Shown here: in pieces, positions 51,870 to 61,479 of the stretch
Layout: the number at the start of each line of letters is the position of its first letter
Position numbering within the stretch: position 1 is the stretch's first letter
Assembly (NCBI RefSeq): GCF_030814135.1
Contig: NZ_JAUSUQ010000004.1
Span: 1-64,000 of the forward strand
Length of the DNA: 64,000 nucleotides
DNA from: Caldalkalibacillus uzonensis
Lineage (GTDB): Bacteria > Bacillota > Bacilli > Caldalkalibacillales > Caldalkalibacillaceae
Reading direction: 5' to 3'
Translations under genes and position numbers: made by a program
The notes under the pieces: model-generated
Told to the model about the DNA's origin: nothing
Seen by the model: only the letters and a program-made list of their open reading frames with translations
The model's database searches: none

Positions 51870-53372
51870 ATGAAAAAGATACTCAATCAAATGGACAATA
51901 AACTTGATGCAGCTCAACAATTCGTGGATGAAATGAAAAAAAAGACCAGCCACCACCCCTGGCGTCCTGTTTATCATGTGGCCCCTCCGGCCAATTGGAT
52001 GAATGACCCCAATGGGTTCTGTTTCTTTAATGGGGAGTATCATCTGTTTTATCAGCACCATCCCTTTTCCCCCGAATGGGGCCCGATGTACTGGGGGCAT
52101 GTGAAGAGCAAGGATTTGGTGTTTTGGCAACACCTCCCCATTGCCCTGGCGCCGGGCGAAGCCTATGACAGGGACGGTTGTTTTTCGGGCAGTGCTATTG
52201 AAAAAGACGGCAAACTATACCTCATGTATACCGGTAATGTGTGGACAGGACCAAATCATGATAAAGATCTGCAGCAAACCCAGGCTTTGGCCGTGAGTGA
52301 CAATGGGGTGCGGTTTACCAAACTGGCTGAGAACCCGGTGATTGCTGCTGCACCGGAAGGAGACATACACCCCCACCATTTCAGAGATCCAAAGGTCTGG
52401 GAGCATGAAGGGCAGTACTATGCTGTGATCGGCTCCAAAACCAAAACCAACCAAGGCCAGGCCCTGTTGTTCCGTTCGCCTGATTTGATCAACTGGGAAT
52501 TTGTCAATGTCATGGCCAAAGGGGAAGGAAACTTCGGTTTCATGTGGGAGTGTCCCGATTTCTTCCATTTAGACGGTCAAGATGTGCTGGTCATGTCCCC
52601 CCAAGGCATGAAACCGGAAGGCATCTATTACCATAACCTGCATCAATCGGGTTATGTCATCGGCACGTTAAACTATGAAACAGGGCAACTTTCCCACGGC
52701 CCTTTTCAGCTCTTGGATTATGGCTTTGATTTTTATGCCCCTCAAACAACAATTGACAACAAAGGAAGAAGAATCCTCATCGCCTGGATGGACATGTGGG
52801 AGAGCCCCATGCCTACGCAAACCCATGGTTGGGCTGGAGCGATGACGCTGCCCCGCTTGCTGAGGATCGAAAATGGACAGATTGTCTCAATACCTGTACC
52901 AGAGTTAGAACGGTTGAGGGAAAATGAAGTAGCTTATACACAGGTGACGGTGGAAGGTGAGCTTGCCTTGGAGGGAATCAGCGGGGATCACGTAGAACTG
53001 GAGCTCGTCATCGATGCCCAGGCCGCTTCCCGCTTTGGGTTGAAACTAAGAGTGAATGAAGAGAGAGGGGAAGAAACAGTCCTGACTTACACCAAAGATG
53101 ACGGCCTCGTGAGCCTGGACCGCAACCGCTCGGGTCAAGGTCCTGGCGGCATCCGCCAGGCAGAAGTCCCCTTGGAAAATAACCAGCTCCACTTGCGCTG
53201 TTTTATTGATAAATCGTCTGTGGAAATTTTTATCAACGGCGGGACAACAGTGATGACGGCCCGTGTGTATCCCAGTGAAGGGGCCACCGGCATCCGCTTT
53301 TTTGCCGATCAGCCTGTTCAAATCATCAACCTGAAAAAGTGGGACTTAAAACATGCTATAATTAATTATTAA
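51870..53372 (+). CDS. Glycoside hydrolase family 32 (sucrose/beta-fructoside hydrolase)
   Basis: A 500-residue enzyme without signal peptide. The five-bladed propeller carries the nucleophile motif NWMNDPNGF, the HFRDPKVW transition-state Asp and the acid/base Glu in WECPDFF. A C-terminal beta-sandwich has SVEIFINGG. It cleaves the fructose end of sucrose or short fructans in the cytoplasm. The fructose product suits the fructokinase encoded next. Whether it takes phosphorylated sucrose is unclear; an ABC route implies free sucrose. ATG follows AAAGGTGGAG. Confidence 0.93.
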   Translation: MKKILNQMDNKLDAAQQFVDEMKKKTSHHPWRPVYHVAPPANWMNDPNGFCFFNGEYHLFYQHHPFSPEWGPMYWGHVKSKDLVFWQHLPIALAPGEAYDRDGCFSGSAIEKDGKLYLMYTGNVWTGPNHDKDLQQTQALAVSDNGVRFTKLAENPVIAAAPEGDIHPHHFRDPKVWEHEGQYYAVIGSKTKTNQGQALLFRSPDLINWEFVNVMAKGEGNFGFMWECPDFFHLDGQDVLVMSPQGMKPEGIYYHNLHQSGYVIGTLNYETGQLSHGPFQLLDYGFDFYAPQTTIDNKGRRILIAWMDMWESPMPTQTHGWAGAMTLPRLLRIENGQIVSIPVPELERLRENEVAYTQVTVEGELALEGISGDHVELELVIDAQAASRFGLKLRVNEERGEETVLTYTKDDGLVSLDRNRSGQGPGGIRQAEVPLENNQLHLRCFIDKSSVEIFINGGTTVMTARVYPSEGATGIRFFADQPVQIINLKKWDLKHAIINY

Positions 53373-53410
53373 TTAAAGTTTTTGCCAAACAGACAAGGAG
53401 TGTTTAAACC

Positions 53411-54382
53411 ATGAAAACCTCAGCCGATTCGCTGGTTGTCACCATCGGCGAGCTTTTGATTGACTTTTTTTGCACCGATGTAGACGTGGATTTGACCCGG
53501 GGCACCCACTTTGTAAAGCAGGCCGGCGGTGCGCCGGCCAACGTGGCCGCAAGCGTAGCCAAACTGGGCGGCCAGGCTGCTTTTGTCGGCAAAGTGGGCC
53601 ATGATCCGTTTGGCACCTTTTTAAAACAGGTGTTGGATGAGCAACAGGTGGATACCTCCATGCTGGTCATGGATGAGCACGCTCCCACCACCCTTGCCTT
53701 TGTTTCCCTGACCAAAGAGGGGGAACGGGACTTTGTGTTTAACCGGGGAGCGGATGGCCTATTAAACTATGATGAGTTAGACCTGGAAAAGATCCGCCAA
53801 GCAAAAGTGATTCATTTCGGTTCGGCAACCGCCTTGCTGGACAATCCATTCCGGGACACCTACTTGCGCCTCATGGCAGAAGCCAAGGAAAATGGACAGC
53901 TGGTTTCCTTTGATCCCAACTACCGCGGGGACCTGTGGAAGGGCAGAATAGAGGAGTTTGCCCACTTATCCCGCCAAGCGCTAAGCCAGGCTGATTTCGT
54001 CAAAGTCAGTGCCGAGGAACTGGAAGTGATAAGCGGAACATCCGAGCCAACCCAAGGTGTGCGAAGAATACATCAGTTAGGCCCCCAGGCTGTAACCGTC
54101 ACCCTTGGCAAGCAAGGAACATTCCTCTCTGCCGGGGAGCAACAAACCCTGGTGGAAAGCATCCCGGTTAAAGCGGTGGATGCCACAGGGGCGGGTGATG
54201 CCTTTGTGGGAGCCGTATTGTTTCAGTTGGCCCGCCTGGATGATCCCCAACAGGCCTTAGGCGATATGGGACAAATGCAGGAGATCGTCGCTTTTGCCAA
54301 TAGGGTGGGGGCCCTCGTGTGCACCAAAATCGGCGCCATGGCTGCCTTGCCGAGCTATGATGAGGTCATGAAAGTGGTATAA
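53411..54382 (+). CDS. Fructokinase (PfkB family)
   Basis: A 323-residue ribokinase-fold kinase. It has the N-terminal glycine motif [16 protein letters not shown] and the C-terminal [12 protein letters not shown] with the catalytic Asp. It phosphorylates fructose at C6 using ATP, following GH32 action. The stop overlaps the next ATG (TAATG). Confidence 0.92.
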   Translation: MKTSADSLVVTIGELLIDFFCTDVDVDLTRGTHFVKQAGGAPANVAASVAKLGGQAAFVGKVGHDPFGTFLKQVLDEQQVDTSMLVMDEHAPTTLAFVSLTKEGERDFVFNRGADGLLNYDELDLEKIRQAKVIHFGSATALLDNPFRDTYLRLMAEAKENGQLVSFDPNYRGDLWKGRIEEFAHLSRQALSQADFVKVSAEELEVISGTSEPTQGVRRIHQLGPQAVTVTLGKQGTFLSAGEQQTLVESIPVKAVDATGAGDAFVGAVLFQLARLDDPQQALGDMGQMQEIVAFANRVGALVCTKIGAMAALPSYDEVMKVV

Positions 54383-54993
54383 TGAATAAAAAAGCAAAGG
54401 GGATGACAGGCTTGAAAATGCCGAATCAAGCCGGCCGTTACACCTATCAAGACTGGCTGAAATGGGAAGGACGCTGGGAACTGATTGACGGCAAACCCTA
54501 CAACATGACACCTGCTCCATCCTGGGAACATCAGTATATCGTTGGCGAACTTCATTTTGCTTTGCGGGCGTATTTTGGCAACAAAGCCTGCTATGTGGCG
54601 GTTGCTCCTTTTGATGTGTATTTAAGCGCAAAAGAAGATTATGACCATCCCGATCATGTCCTGCAGCCTGATCTGTCTGTCATCTGTAATCCCAATCAAC
54701 TGGCTTCCAAAGGGTGTTACGGCCCCCCAACGCTGGTAGTGGAAGTACTATCACCTGCAACAGCATTGAAAGACCGGAACGAAAAGTTGAAGCTTTACCA
54801 GCAATTTGGTGTCCAAGAGTACTGGATTGTGGATCCCGGCTACAAAATGGTCGAAGTACTGGGACTCGAGGATGGTTATTACCGCACAAAAGAGGCCTTC
54901 GGCAAGGAAGGCCAATTAAGGTCGTTTATTTTTAAAGATCTAACGATTAATTTAAAACCCGTTTTCCAGTTTGAACAGGACAAGACTCCTTAA
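54382..54993 (+). CDS. Uma2 family (PD-(D/E)XK nuclease-fold) protein
   Basis: A 203-residue DUF820/Uma2 protein: YTYQDWLKWEGRWELIDGKPYNMTPAPSWEHQYIVGEL, then DHVLQPDLSVIC and GPPTLVVEVLSPATALKDRNEKLKLYQQFGVQEYWIVDPG, including the expected Asp and Glu-x-Leu residues of the fold. Function of Uma2 proteins is unknown. The first ATG overlaps the fructokinase stop; AAAGGGG at 54395-54401 also fits a later start at TTG 54412 or ATG 54418. Its stop overlaps the stop of the convergent MMPL pseudogene. It is coupled to sugar genes with no obvious functional link. Confidence 0.85.
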   Translation: MNKKAKGMTGLKMPNQAGRYTYQDWLKWEGRWELIDGKPYNMTPAPSWEHQYIVGELHFALRAYFGNKACYVAVAPFDVYLSAKEDYDHPDHVLQPDLSVICNPNQLASKGCYGPPTLVVEVLSPATALKDRNEKLKLYQQFGVQEYWIVDPGYKMVEVLGLEDGYYRTKEAFGKEGQLRSFIFKDLTINLKPVFQFEQDKTP

Positions 54994-57192
54994 AGCACCT
55001 GCTGCTCTTCACTGGCGGAAGGTGTCTCCTTAAACGGCCAAAAATTGGCCTGGCCAAACATCCTGACCATGACTGGTACAAAGAGGGGCAGCACCACCAG
55101 AGCATAAAGGAACAGCCCCTTCAGGACGATAGTGGCAATTTGCATCAGGGAGAGGACCCCTGATGGGTACATGGCCGCAAACGTCCCACCTAGAATGACA
55201 GCAGCAGAGATAATCACGGTGCCCATATTGCCCATGGCCAGCAATATGCCTTCCTTGACCGACAGGTGCCGGTATTCGTTAAAGCGGTTCATCAAGAAAA
55301 TGCTGTAGTCGATCCCCAGGGAGATCAGCATCACAAAAGCAAAGAAAGAGACCGCCCAATTAATGCCCGAATACCCCAATGCGTTGACAAAAATCAGTTC
55401 TGTGACCGCCATGGACGTATAATAGGTTAAAACAAGGGAAGCAATCAAATAGATGGGCATCACCAGGGAACGAAGCACAACGACCAGGATAAGGGCAATG
55501 CCCAACAGCATCAGCACCACTGTGCGCGCATAGTCTTCACTGGAAATGTGGTACAAATCAGCATAGGTGCTGGTCACACCGCCCACAGCCAGTTGAGCCC
55601 CTTCCAGTTCTGTATCTTTGACCGCCCGTTGAACAGCTTCCTCGAGTTGTGGGATCATGGCCAACGCTTGTATAGCGTAGGGATTGTCGGCCAGGATCAC
55701 ATCAAAGGTGGCTATCCTCTGATCGGCAGAGAGATAAGCCTCCAGCGCTTGCTGAAACTCAGCGCTGTCCAACACCTCCTGGGGCACATGCCAGCCGGCC
55801 ATTTCCTCGTCAACGACAGCAGAGAGTTCAGCCAGATAATGTTCTGCCTGGGCCAAGCCGTCCGCCACTTGATGCAAGCCAGCTGTGCTTTGATCCAAAC
55901 CGCTGATCAAGGCATCCATTTGTCCCCCCAGTTGTTCAAAGCCCAACAGCAGTTCCTGCTGTCCTTTATTCACCCGGTCCAGTCCGCCAGACAAAGAGGG
56001 CAGCTGACCGGTGATCTGCTGCTGGCCATCCGCTAACTCGTTCAAACCATCTTCCAACTCTTCAAGGGCGGTGATCAGTTGATCCAAACCGGCCAGTAAA
56101 GCTTGCTGGCCGCCAGCCACGCCGGACAGGGCGGCATTGGCCTCGGCTAAACCTGTTTTGATCTGGGCCAAGGCCGCATTCAACTGCTCCAACCCGGCGG
56201 CCAGCTGCTGCCCTTGCTGGAGCAAGACAGCTGTGGCCTGCTTCGTTTGCTGGTACTCTTCATCCTGCTGCAATTGGGGGTGCCTTTCCTCCACGCGTTG
56301 CAAAGACTGATGGACCTGAGACAGTTGCTCCACCAGACGGGCCAATCCTACCTGGAGCTGGCGATACTGTTCAGCGACAGAAGCCAGGCTTTCCTCTGCT
56401 GTTTGGTAGCCTTGCAGCAGTTGTTCAGCCCCTGCCTGCAGCTGGCGGGCGTTGGCTTCACCCAGGCCAGAGCTGATTTCCTCAATCCCGTCCCGCCCCT
56501 GTTCCAAACCTTCCTGCAGTGTGGCCGCTTGTTGAGCGACCAGGAATCCCTCGACTGGTTCCCCTAATGGTCTGGTGACAGAACGCACCTGCTCTACACC
56601 ATCCACTTTGGCAAGCTCCCGGCTGATTTTTTCAAGCAGCACCAGATGGTCCGGTCCGTCCAGCGGTGCATGGTGCCGCAGCACCACCTGGACAGGCATG
56701 GCTTCACCGGGTCCAAAACGTTCGCTGATGATGTGAAAGCCTTTGACAGAAGGATAGCCATCTCCGATCTCTTCTGTCAGGTCAAAGGAGATCTGTCCGT
56801 CATACGCGAGCAGAACAGGCGCGGTAATCAGAGCAACAACGGCCAGGGCGATGAGCGGCCGGGCCAGAGCAAAGCGGCCGGCGGCATCCCACAGCTTACT
56901 GGGACGGTGTTCCAATTGGCCCCTGACCGGCCAAAACAGCCTGGGACCCATGAGGCCCATAAACACTGGAACAAGGGTGTTTAAGGCCAACAACAGGATG
57001 GCCACTCCGACAGCCACAGCTACCGCCGATTGATACAGTTGGAAAGTGGATAAACCGACTGTGGCAAAGCCGATCATCACTGCCAGACCGCTGTACAAAA
57101 CCGTTTTTCCTGCCGTACGGTAGGTGGCTGCCACCGCCTCGGTACGGTTATCCTGGCGGATCAGGCCACTTGTCTTTCAGTATGCCTCTCAT
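54990..57192 (-). pseudogene. MMPL/YdfJ family transporter with internal 5' deletion
   Basis: The long frame ending at 54990 (714 residues) begins in the middle of a normal MMPL protein, at RTEAVAATYRTAGKTVLYSGLAVMIGF, a segment usually 250 or more residues in. Upstream, a proper start exists at 57192 (ATGAGAGGC, GGAGG just before, overlapping the MarR stop), but after about 12 codons (MRGILKDKWPD) the frame ends at a TAA. The missing first helix and first extracellular domain point to an internal deletion. What remains has the second RND half (LISLGIDYSIFLMNRFNEYR) and a long Gln/Leu/Gly coiled-coil region. A truncated product may be made, but transport is unlikely. Confidence 0.75.
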
Positions 57193-57641
57193 GCTTTTTC
57201 CTCCATCTCCCGTAAGATGTGATTCAGTTTTTCATATGTGTTGATAAAGGTTTCGATCTCCTGTTGTGAAAAATGAGTGATCACTTTTTTGACCAGCTTG
57301 TATATTTTTTCTTCAGTTGCAGCCAGCCACTTTTTTCCGGCGGGTGAGAGTTCAAGATAGACCAGACGGCGGTCACGAGGATCGCGTTTCCGTTCCAGAA
57401 AACCTTTATCCACCAGCCTGTTGGTGATGGCTGTAATTGCGCTTTTGTTAACCACAAAGGCGGCTGCCAACTGCGTTGATGTACATTGGCCACACCGTTG
57501 GATATAACGCAGCAAAAAAAATTGATCAGTTGTCATATCCTGATCCAGCTCTGATTTGACCAGGGTGGCTGCCCTTTTCGTTACGAAGAAAGAGATGGAC
57601 AGATAACGGTCGACGAGGTGTCGGATGCTTTCCTGGTGCAC
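57189..57641 (-). CDS. MarR family transcriptional regulator
   Basis: A 150-residue winged-helix regulator: QFFLLRYIQRCGQCTSTQLAAAFVVNKSAITAITNRLVDKGFLERKRDPRDRRLVYLELSPAGKKW. The start GTG at 57641 follows GAAGGGAAAG. Its stop overlaps the original MMPL start (ATGA), so it was co-translated with the transporter and likely represses that operon. A candidate operator lies at 57737-57761. Confidence 0.88.
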   Translation of the reverse strand: MHQESIRHLVDRYLSISFFVTKRAATLVKSELDQDMTTDQFFLLRYIQRCGQCTSTQLAAAFVVNKSAITAITNRLVDKGFLERKRDPRDRRLVYLELSPAGKKWLAATEEKIYKLVKKVITHFSQQEIETFINTYEKLNHILREMEEKA

Positions 57642-57736
57642 GATTTCACTTTCCCTTCTGGCACGAGATCCTCGATACACGCAACTCCTTGCTCAATCCG
57701 TACTCAACGATCTTTTACAACCAATTGATTCAATGA

Positions 57737-57761
57737 TTTAACTATTAAACAGTTTAACTAT
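57737..57761. promoter_or_regulatory. Candidate MarR operator
   Basis: TTAAAC-A-GTTTAA (57745-57757) is an inverted repeat, and TTTAACTAT occurs as a direct repeat at 57737-57745 and 57753-57761. The site lies about 100 bases upstream of the MarR start in a gap also serving the divergent SEC-C gene. Confidence 0.5.
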
Positions 57762-57927
57762 ATGGCCGGATTTCTGTCAAGCGCGTGTCTATTAAGGATT
57801 ACAAGGGTTCACCAGCATACGATGCGTTTTGAGCGAATTGTTCTTCAAGAGTCGTTAGAATTTAAGTGGAGGAAGTGTTCAAATATGCTACAATTGTTTT
57901 AAAATAAACGATGGAAAGGTGGTTCCT

Positions 57928-59028
57928 GTGAACGTTAAACCGGATTGGGCTCAGCTTGTAGAACAGAATATACTGATGCAGCTTGATGGCATAGATGAGC
58001 ATGATCCTGGTTTACAACATATATTGGACGAGCATCCTGAGGTGAAGCTGCTGATGGAACGGCGCAGCCACTTGCCTGATCAGGTGGTTATTAATGGCGT
58101 GAATCCGATTTTACATGTCTATATGGAAGGCATTGTTGAAAACCAGCTGGCCGATCCCCAGCTGGAAAGCTTGCAGATCACAATGCGCCGGCTCAGGGAC
58201 ATGGGCTTAAGTGACCATGCGGCCCGGGCCAATATTGTGCGGGTCTTTATTCACTTTTTTTATCAAACACTAAAATCTAAGCAACCGTTCGACACGGAAG
58301 GTTATCATGCTGCGGTGCGCCTATTAGGGGTCAAGTGGAAAAAAACCGGCCGGAACGACCCTTGTCCTTGCGACAGCGGGCGCAAATACAAACGATGCTG
58401 TATGCCGGTGAAGAACAATGTTCCTGTTCTGGCAGAGATTGATCCGATGGCCGGTTTGTTATGTCTGGGTCAAGGCGCCTATTACTTTGGCTCACCAGCA
58501 TTGATCGCAAAAGACCCCCTTGATCCCCTCTTGCAACTGGAAAACAGGGCTCATATTGCCCATTACTTTAAAGAGGCAGGAGATATGAAAGGAGCTGAAC
58601 TGGCGCTAAAAGAAAATGTACGCCAAGCCCGGAAAATGGATCATTTGAGTTATCTCAATAATGCCCTACAAGATTTGCAAATGTTTTACCAGAACCACTC
58701 TGGCTACGAACAACAAGCGTTAGAAGTCACTGAGGAATTAATGGATCTGGCTGAAGATGAATATCAACGGGGCAATTATTGGTGTGACAAAGCGGATATC
58801 CTGGCAGATGCCGGCCAGGTGGCTCAAGCAGAGGAAGAATACCAGCATCTGTTCAAGGCGATGCCCAACTGGCAATATGGCCGGTACCGCTATGCCTCCT
58901 TCCTGGAACATATAGGCCGCAAAGCGGAAGCTGTCTCCCTGTTAAAAGAACTTGTTGCAGCACAGGAGAACATAGATGAGGAGACCTGGCAGGCCGCCCG
59001 TGACCTGCTGGACACTCTGGAACAATGA
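57928..59028 (+). CDS. SEC-C motif and TPR-like repeat protein
   Basis: A 366-residue soluble protein. The N-terminal 140 residues are helical with no clear family. At about 145-165 lies a SEC-C zinc motif GRNDPCPCDSGRKYKRCC (as at the SecA C-terminus), followed by a helical-repeat region (AELALKENVRQARKM..., GNYWCDKADILADAGQVAQAEEEY) of TPR type. The SEC-C motif binds zinc; the protein's role is unknown. The GTG start at 57928 follows GGAAAGGTGG. It stands alone. Confidence 0.75.
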   Translation: MNVKPDWAQLVEQNILMQLDGIDEHDPGLQHILDEHPEVKLLMERRSHLPDQVVINGVNPILHVYMEGIVENQLADPQLESLQITMRRLRDMGLSDHAARANIVRVFIHFFYQTLKSKQPFDTEGYHAAVRLLGVKWKKTGRNDPCPCDSGRKYKRCCMPVKNNVPVLAEIDPMAGLLCLGQGAYYFGSPALIAKDPLDPLLQLENRAHIAHYFKEAGDMKGAELALKENVRQARKMDHLSYLNNALQDLQMFYQNHSGYEQQALEVTEELMDLAEDEYQRGNYWCDKADILADAGQVAQAEEEYQHLFKAMPNWQYGRYRYASFLEHIGRKAEAVSLLKELVAAQENIDEETWQAARDLLDTLEQ

Positions 59029-59137
59029 ACCACACCTGCCACGCAGTGTCAACAGCAAACATAAAGTTTTTTATTACAGAGACAATGTCCACGTTTTTCG
59101 CCTCATTGCGGTATATCAAGTGATTAGCGACCTGTCG

Positions 59138-60472
59138 TTAGCGGGCTTCAAGAAGCAACAAGTGAGGGCTCTCAATATACTTGATCACATCCTGCATAAA
59201 CCGGGCTGATTGCGCCCCGTCAATGATGCGGTGGTCAAAACTGAGCGACACCCCGATCACCCGGCGGATCACCACTTGATCTCCTTCGAGAGGATCCTCC
59301 TTCACCACCGGTTTTTTATAGATTTTATGCACACCCAGGATGGCCACCTGTGGCGGTTGAATAAGCGGTGTGGCCCACATGCCTCCAATGGAGCCGATAT
59401 TGCTGATGGTAAACGTGCCCCCTTGCATCTCTCTTAAGGTGAGCTTTTGCTCCCGGGCCTTCTCTGACAGCCCTTGGATTTCCCGGGCCAGTTCAAGGAT
59501 GCTTTTTTGACCGGCTTGTGGAATGACCGGAACAACCAGCCCCTGGGGCGTATCCACAGCGATGCCGATGTTGATCTCCCGGTTAAACAGAATTTCGTCC
59601 CGTTCCTCATTAAATGTGGCATTGAACAGAGGGTGTTTTTTCAAGGCATAGACCACTGCCTTCGTGATGAAAGGCAGGTACGTCAGCCGCACCCCTTCCT
59701 CTGTTGCCGACGCTTGCATACTTTCCCGCATGCGGATCATACCGGTTGCATCTGCTTCATCAAAACCGGTGCAATGGGCAATGGTCGCCAGAGACAGTTT
59801 CATATTGCGGGCCATCGCCCGGCGGATGCCTTTGAGCTGTACCCGTTCTTGATCAGCTTCCTCTGCTGTTTGTATGGCTTGGACCAGCTGCTGCCCGGAC
59901 TTGTGCATCTGGGAGGGGGCCAACTCCTGTTCAGCGGCCAGCTGCTCCCTGGCCTGGGCATAGCGGCGCACATCCTCCTCCGTAATACGTCCCTGTTTAC
60001 CGGTCCCTGCCACTTCTCTCAGATCCACTTTCAGTTCGCGGGCCAGCCGTCTAACCGAAGGGACAGCGAGGGGCACTCCCGATCTTAATTTATGCGCCGT
60101 TTGCTGCTCAGTCTCCCGTCCCGGAGCGGGGGCAATCAGCTCCGCTGACGAAGCGTTGTGCTCTCCTTTGTGGATTTCAGTATTTCGGTCCATCTGTGGA
60201 TGCTGTTCCGTTTCAAGCTGTTTTGTTGCAGATTGTTCGGAATCGATGGTGACCAGTACCGCGCCCACTGGCACCACATCACCTGCTTCAGCCCAGAGGC
60301 GCTTAACCTTCCCGGCTGCAGGTGAGGGAAGTTCGACCACCGCTTTGTCTGTTTGCACTTCGGCCAGCACCTGATCCTCTTCAACCATCTCCCCCTCACT
60401 GACACACCACCTGACAATCTCTCCTTCTGTGATTCCTTCACCCACATCAGGCAACTTAAATTCAACCAGCAT
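59138..60472 (-). CDS. 2-oxo acid dehydrogenase E2 (dihydrolipoyl acyltransferase)
   Basis: A 444-residue E2: one lipoyl domain with lipoylated Lys43 (QTDKAVVELPSPAAG), a linker, the peripheral-subunit-binding domain (VPSVRRLARELKVDLREVAGTGKQGRITEEDV, about 135-170) and the catalytic domain ending in SLSFDHRIIDGAQSARFM with the His/Asp active site. It transfers the acyl group to CoA. It completes an E1alpha-E1beta-E2 operon. Pyruvate is suggested by the PdhA-like E1alpha, but acetoin or branched-chain keto acids are possible. Confidence 0.92.
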   Translation of the reverse strand: MLVEFKLPDVGEGITEGEIVRWCVSEGEMVEEDQVLAEVQTDKAVVELPSPAAGKVKRLWAEAGDVVPVGAVLVTIDSEQSATKQLETEQHPQMDRNTEIHKGEHNASSAELIAPAPGRETEQQTAHKLRSGVPLAVPSVRRLARELKVDLREVAGTGKQGRITEEDVRRYAQAREQLAAEQELAPSQMHKSGQQLVQAIQTAEEADQERVQLKGIRRAMARNMKLSLATIAHCTGFDEADATGMIRMRESMQASATEEGVRLTYLPFITKAVVYALKKHPLFNATFNEERDEILFNREINIGIAVDTPQGLVVPVIPQAGQKSILELAREIQGLSEKAREQKLTLREMQGGTFTISNIGSIGGMWATPLIQPPQVAILGVHKIYKKPVVKEDPLEGDQVVIRRVIGVSLSFDHRIIDGAQSARFMQDVIKYIESPHLLLLEAR

Positions 60473-60498
60473 CTCCCGCCATTCCCTCCCTTATCTAA

Positions 60499-61479
60499 TT
60501 AATAGTCCAACAGCTCATGGACGGCCTGTAATATCCGCTCCTCATGGGGCAGCCACTCATCTTCAACCTGAGGAACAGGGTAAGGGGTGTCATAACCGGT
60601 CACGCGCATCACCGGGGCATGGAGATAGAGAAAGACTTTTTCCATGATCCGGCTGGCCAGCTCAGCCCCGAATCCCCCTGTTTTGACCGCTTCATGGACA
60701 ACCAAGGCCCGCCCTGTCTTGCTGACCGAGTGCATGATGGTCTCCTCATCCAGTGGAATCAGTGATCTGAGGTCGATCACCTCAAGTGAAATGCCCCGTT
60801 CCTGCTGGAGTTGCCCGGCCAGCTTGTGCACAAGCCAGACAGGTGCCCCCCAAGTGAGTACTGTGGCATCCCTTCCTTCGCGCACCACCCTGGCCTGGCC
60901 CAGGGGAATGCGATAAGGTGCTTCCGGCACCTCTTCCTTGATGGCCCGGTACAGCTTCATCGGCTCGGCAAACAGTACCGGATCGGGGTCATCAATCGCT
61001 TGCAGCAACAGCCCTTTGGCATCATAGGCAGAACTGGGAATGACCACTTTGAGGCCTGGGGTATGGGTGAACAACGCTTCTAGACTGTCCGCATGCAATT
61101 CCGGGGTACGCACCCCTCCACCAAAGGGGGCCCGTACCACCAGCGGCAAAGCGTACCGTCCCGCTGAACGGAAACGCAGGCGTGAAGCTTGTGAGGCCAG
61201 TTGATCCATCGCTGGATAGAGAAAGCCCATAAATTGAATCTCAGCCACCGGCTTCATCCCGTTTACAGCCAGACCAATGGCTGAGCCAATAATCGCCGAT
61301 TCGGACAAAGGGGTATCCACAACCCGCTGCTCGCCAAAACGGGCCTGCAGCTGGTCAGTGGCCCGGAACACACCGCCATTTTTGCCCACATCTTCCCCAA
61401 AGACGATCACAGCCGGATCCTGATCCAATGCCTGGGCCAAAGCTTGATTAATGGCCTGGATCATGGTTAATTGTGCCAT
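60499..61479 (-). CDS. 2-oxo acid dehydrogenase E1 beta subunit
   Basis: A 326-residue PdhB-type protein: MTMIQAINQAL-like start, VFGEDVGKNGGVFRAT, FGGGVRTPELHADSLEALF and a C-terminal transketolase domain with VVHEAVKTGGFGAEL and TPYPVPQVEDEWLP. It forms the thiamine-diphosphate E1 heterotetramer with the alpha subunit, whose gene it overlaps by 13 bases. Confidence 0.93.
   Translation of the reverse strand: MAQLTMIQAINQALAQALDQDPAVIVFGEDVGKNGGVFRATDQLQARFGEQRVVDTPLSESAIIGSAIGLAVNGMKPVAEIQFMGFLYPAMDQLASQASRLRFRSAGRYALPLVVRAPFGGGVRTPELHADSLEALFTHTPGLKVVIPSSAYDAKGLLLQAIDDPDPVLFAEPMKLYRAIKEEVPEAPYRIPLGQARVVREGRDATVLTWGAPVWLVHKLAGQLQQERGISLEVIDLRSLIPLDEETIMHSVSKTGRALVVHEAVKTGGFGAELASRIMEKVFLYLHAPVMRVTGYDTPYPVPQVEDEWLPHEERILQAVHELLDY

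Noticed and set aside
59474-60088. 204-codon frame opposite the E2 gene
   Set aside because: Shadow of the well-conserved E2 gene; no start signal.
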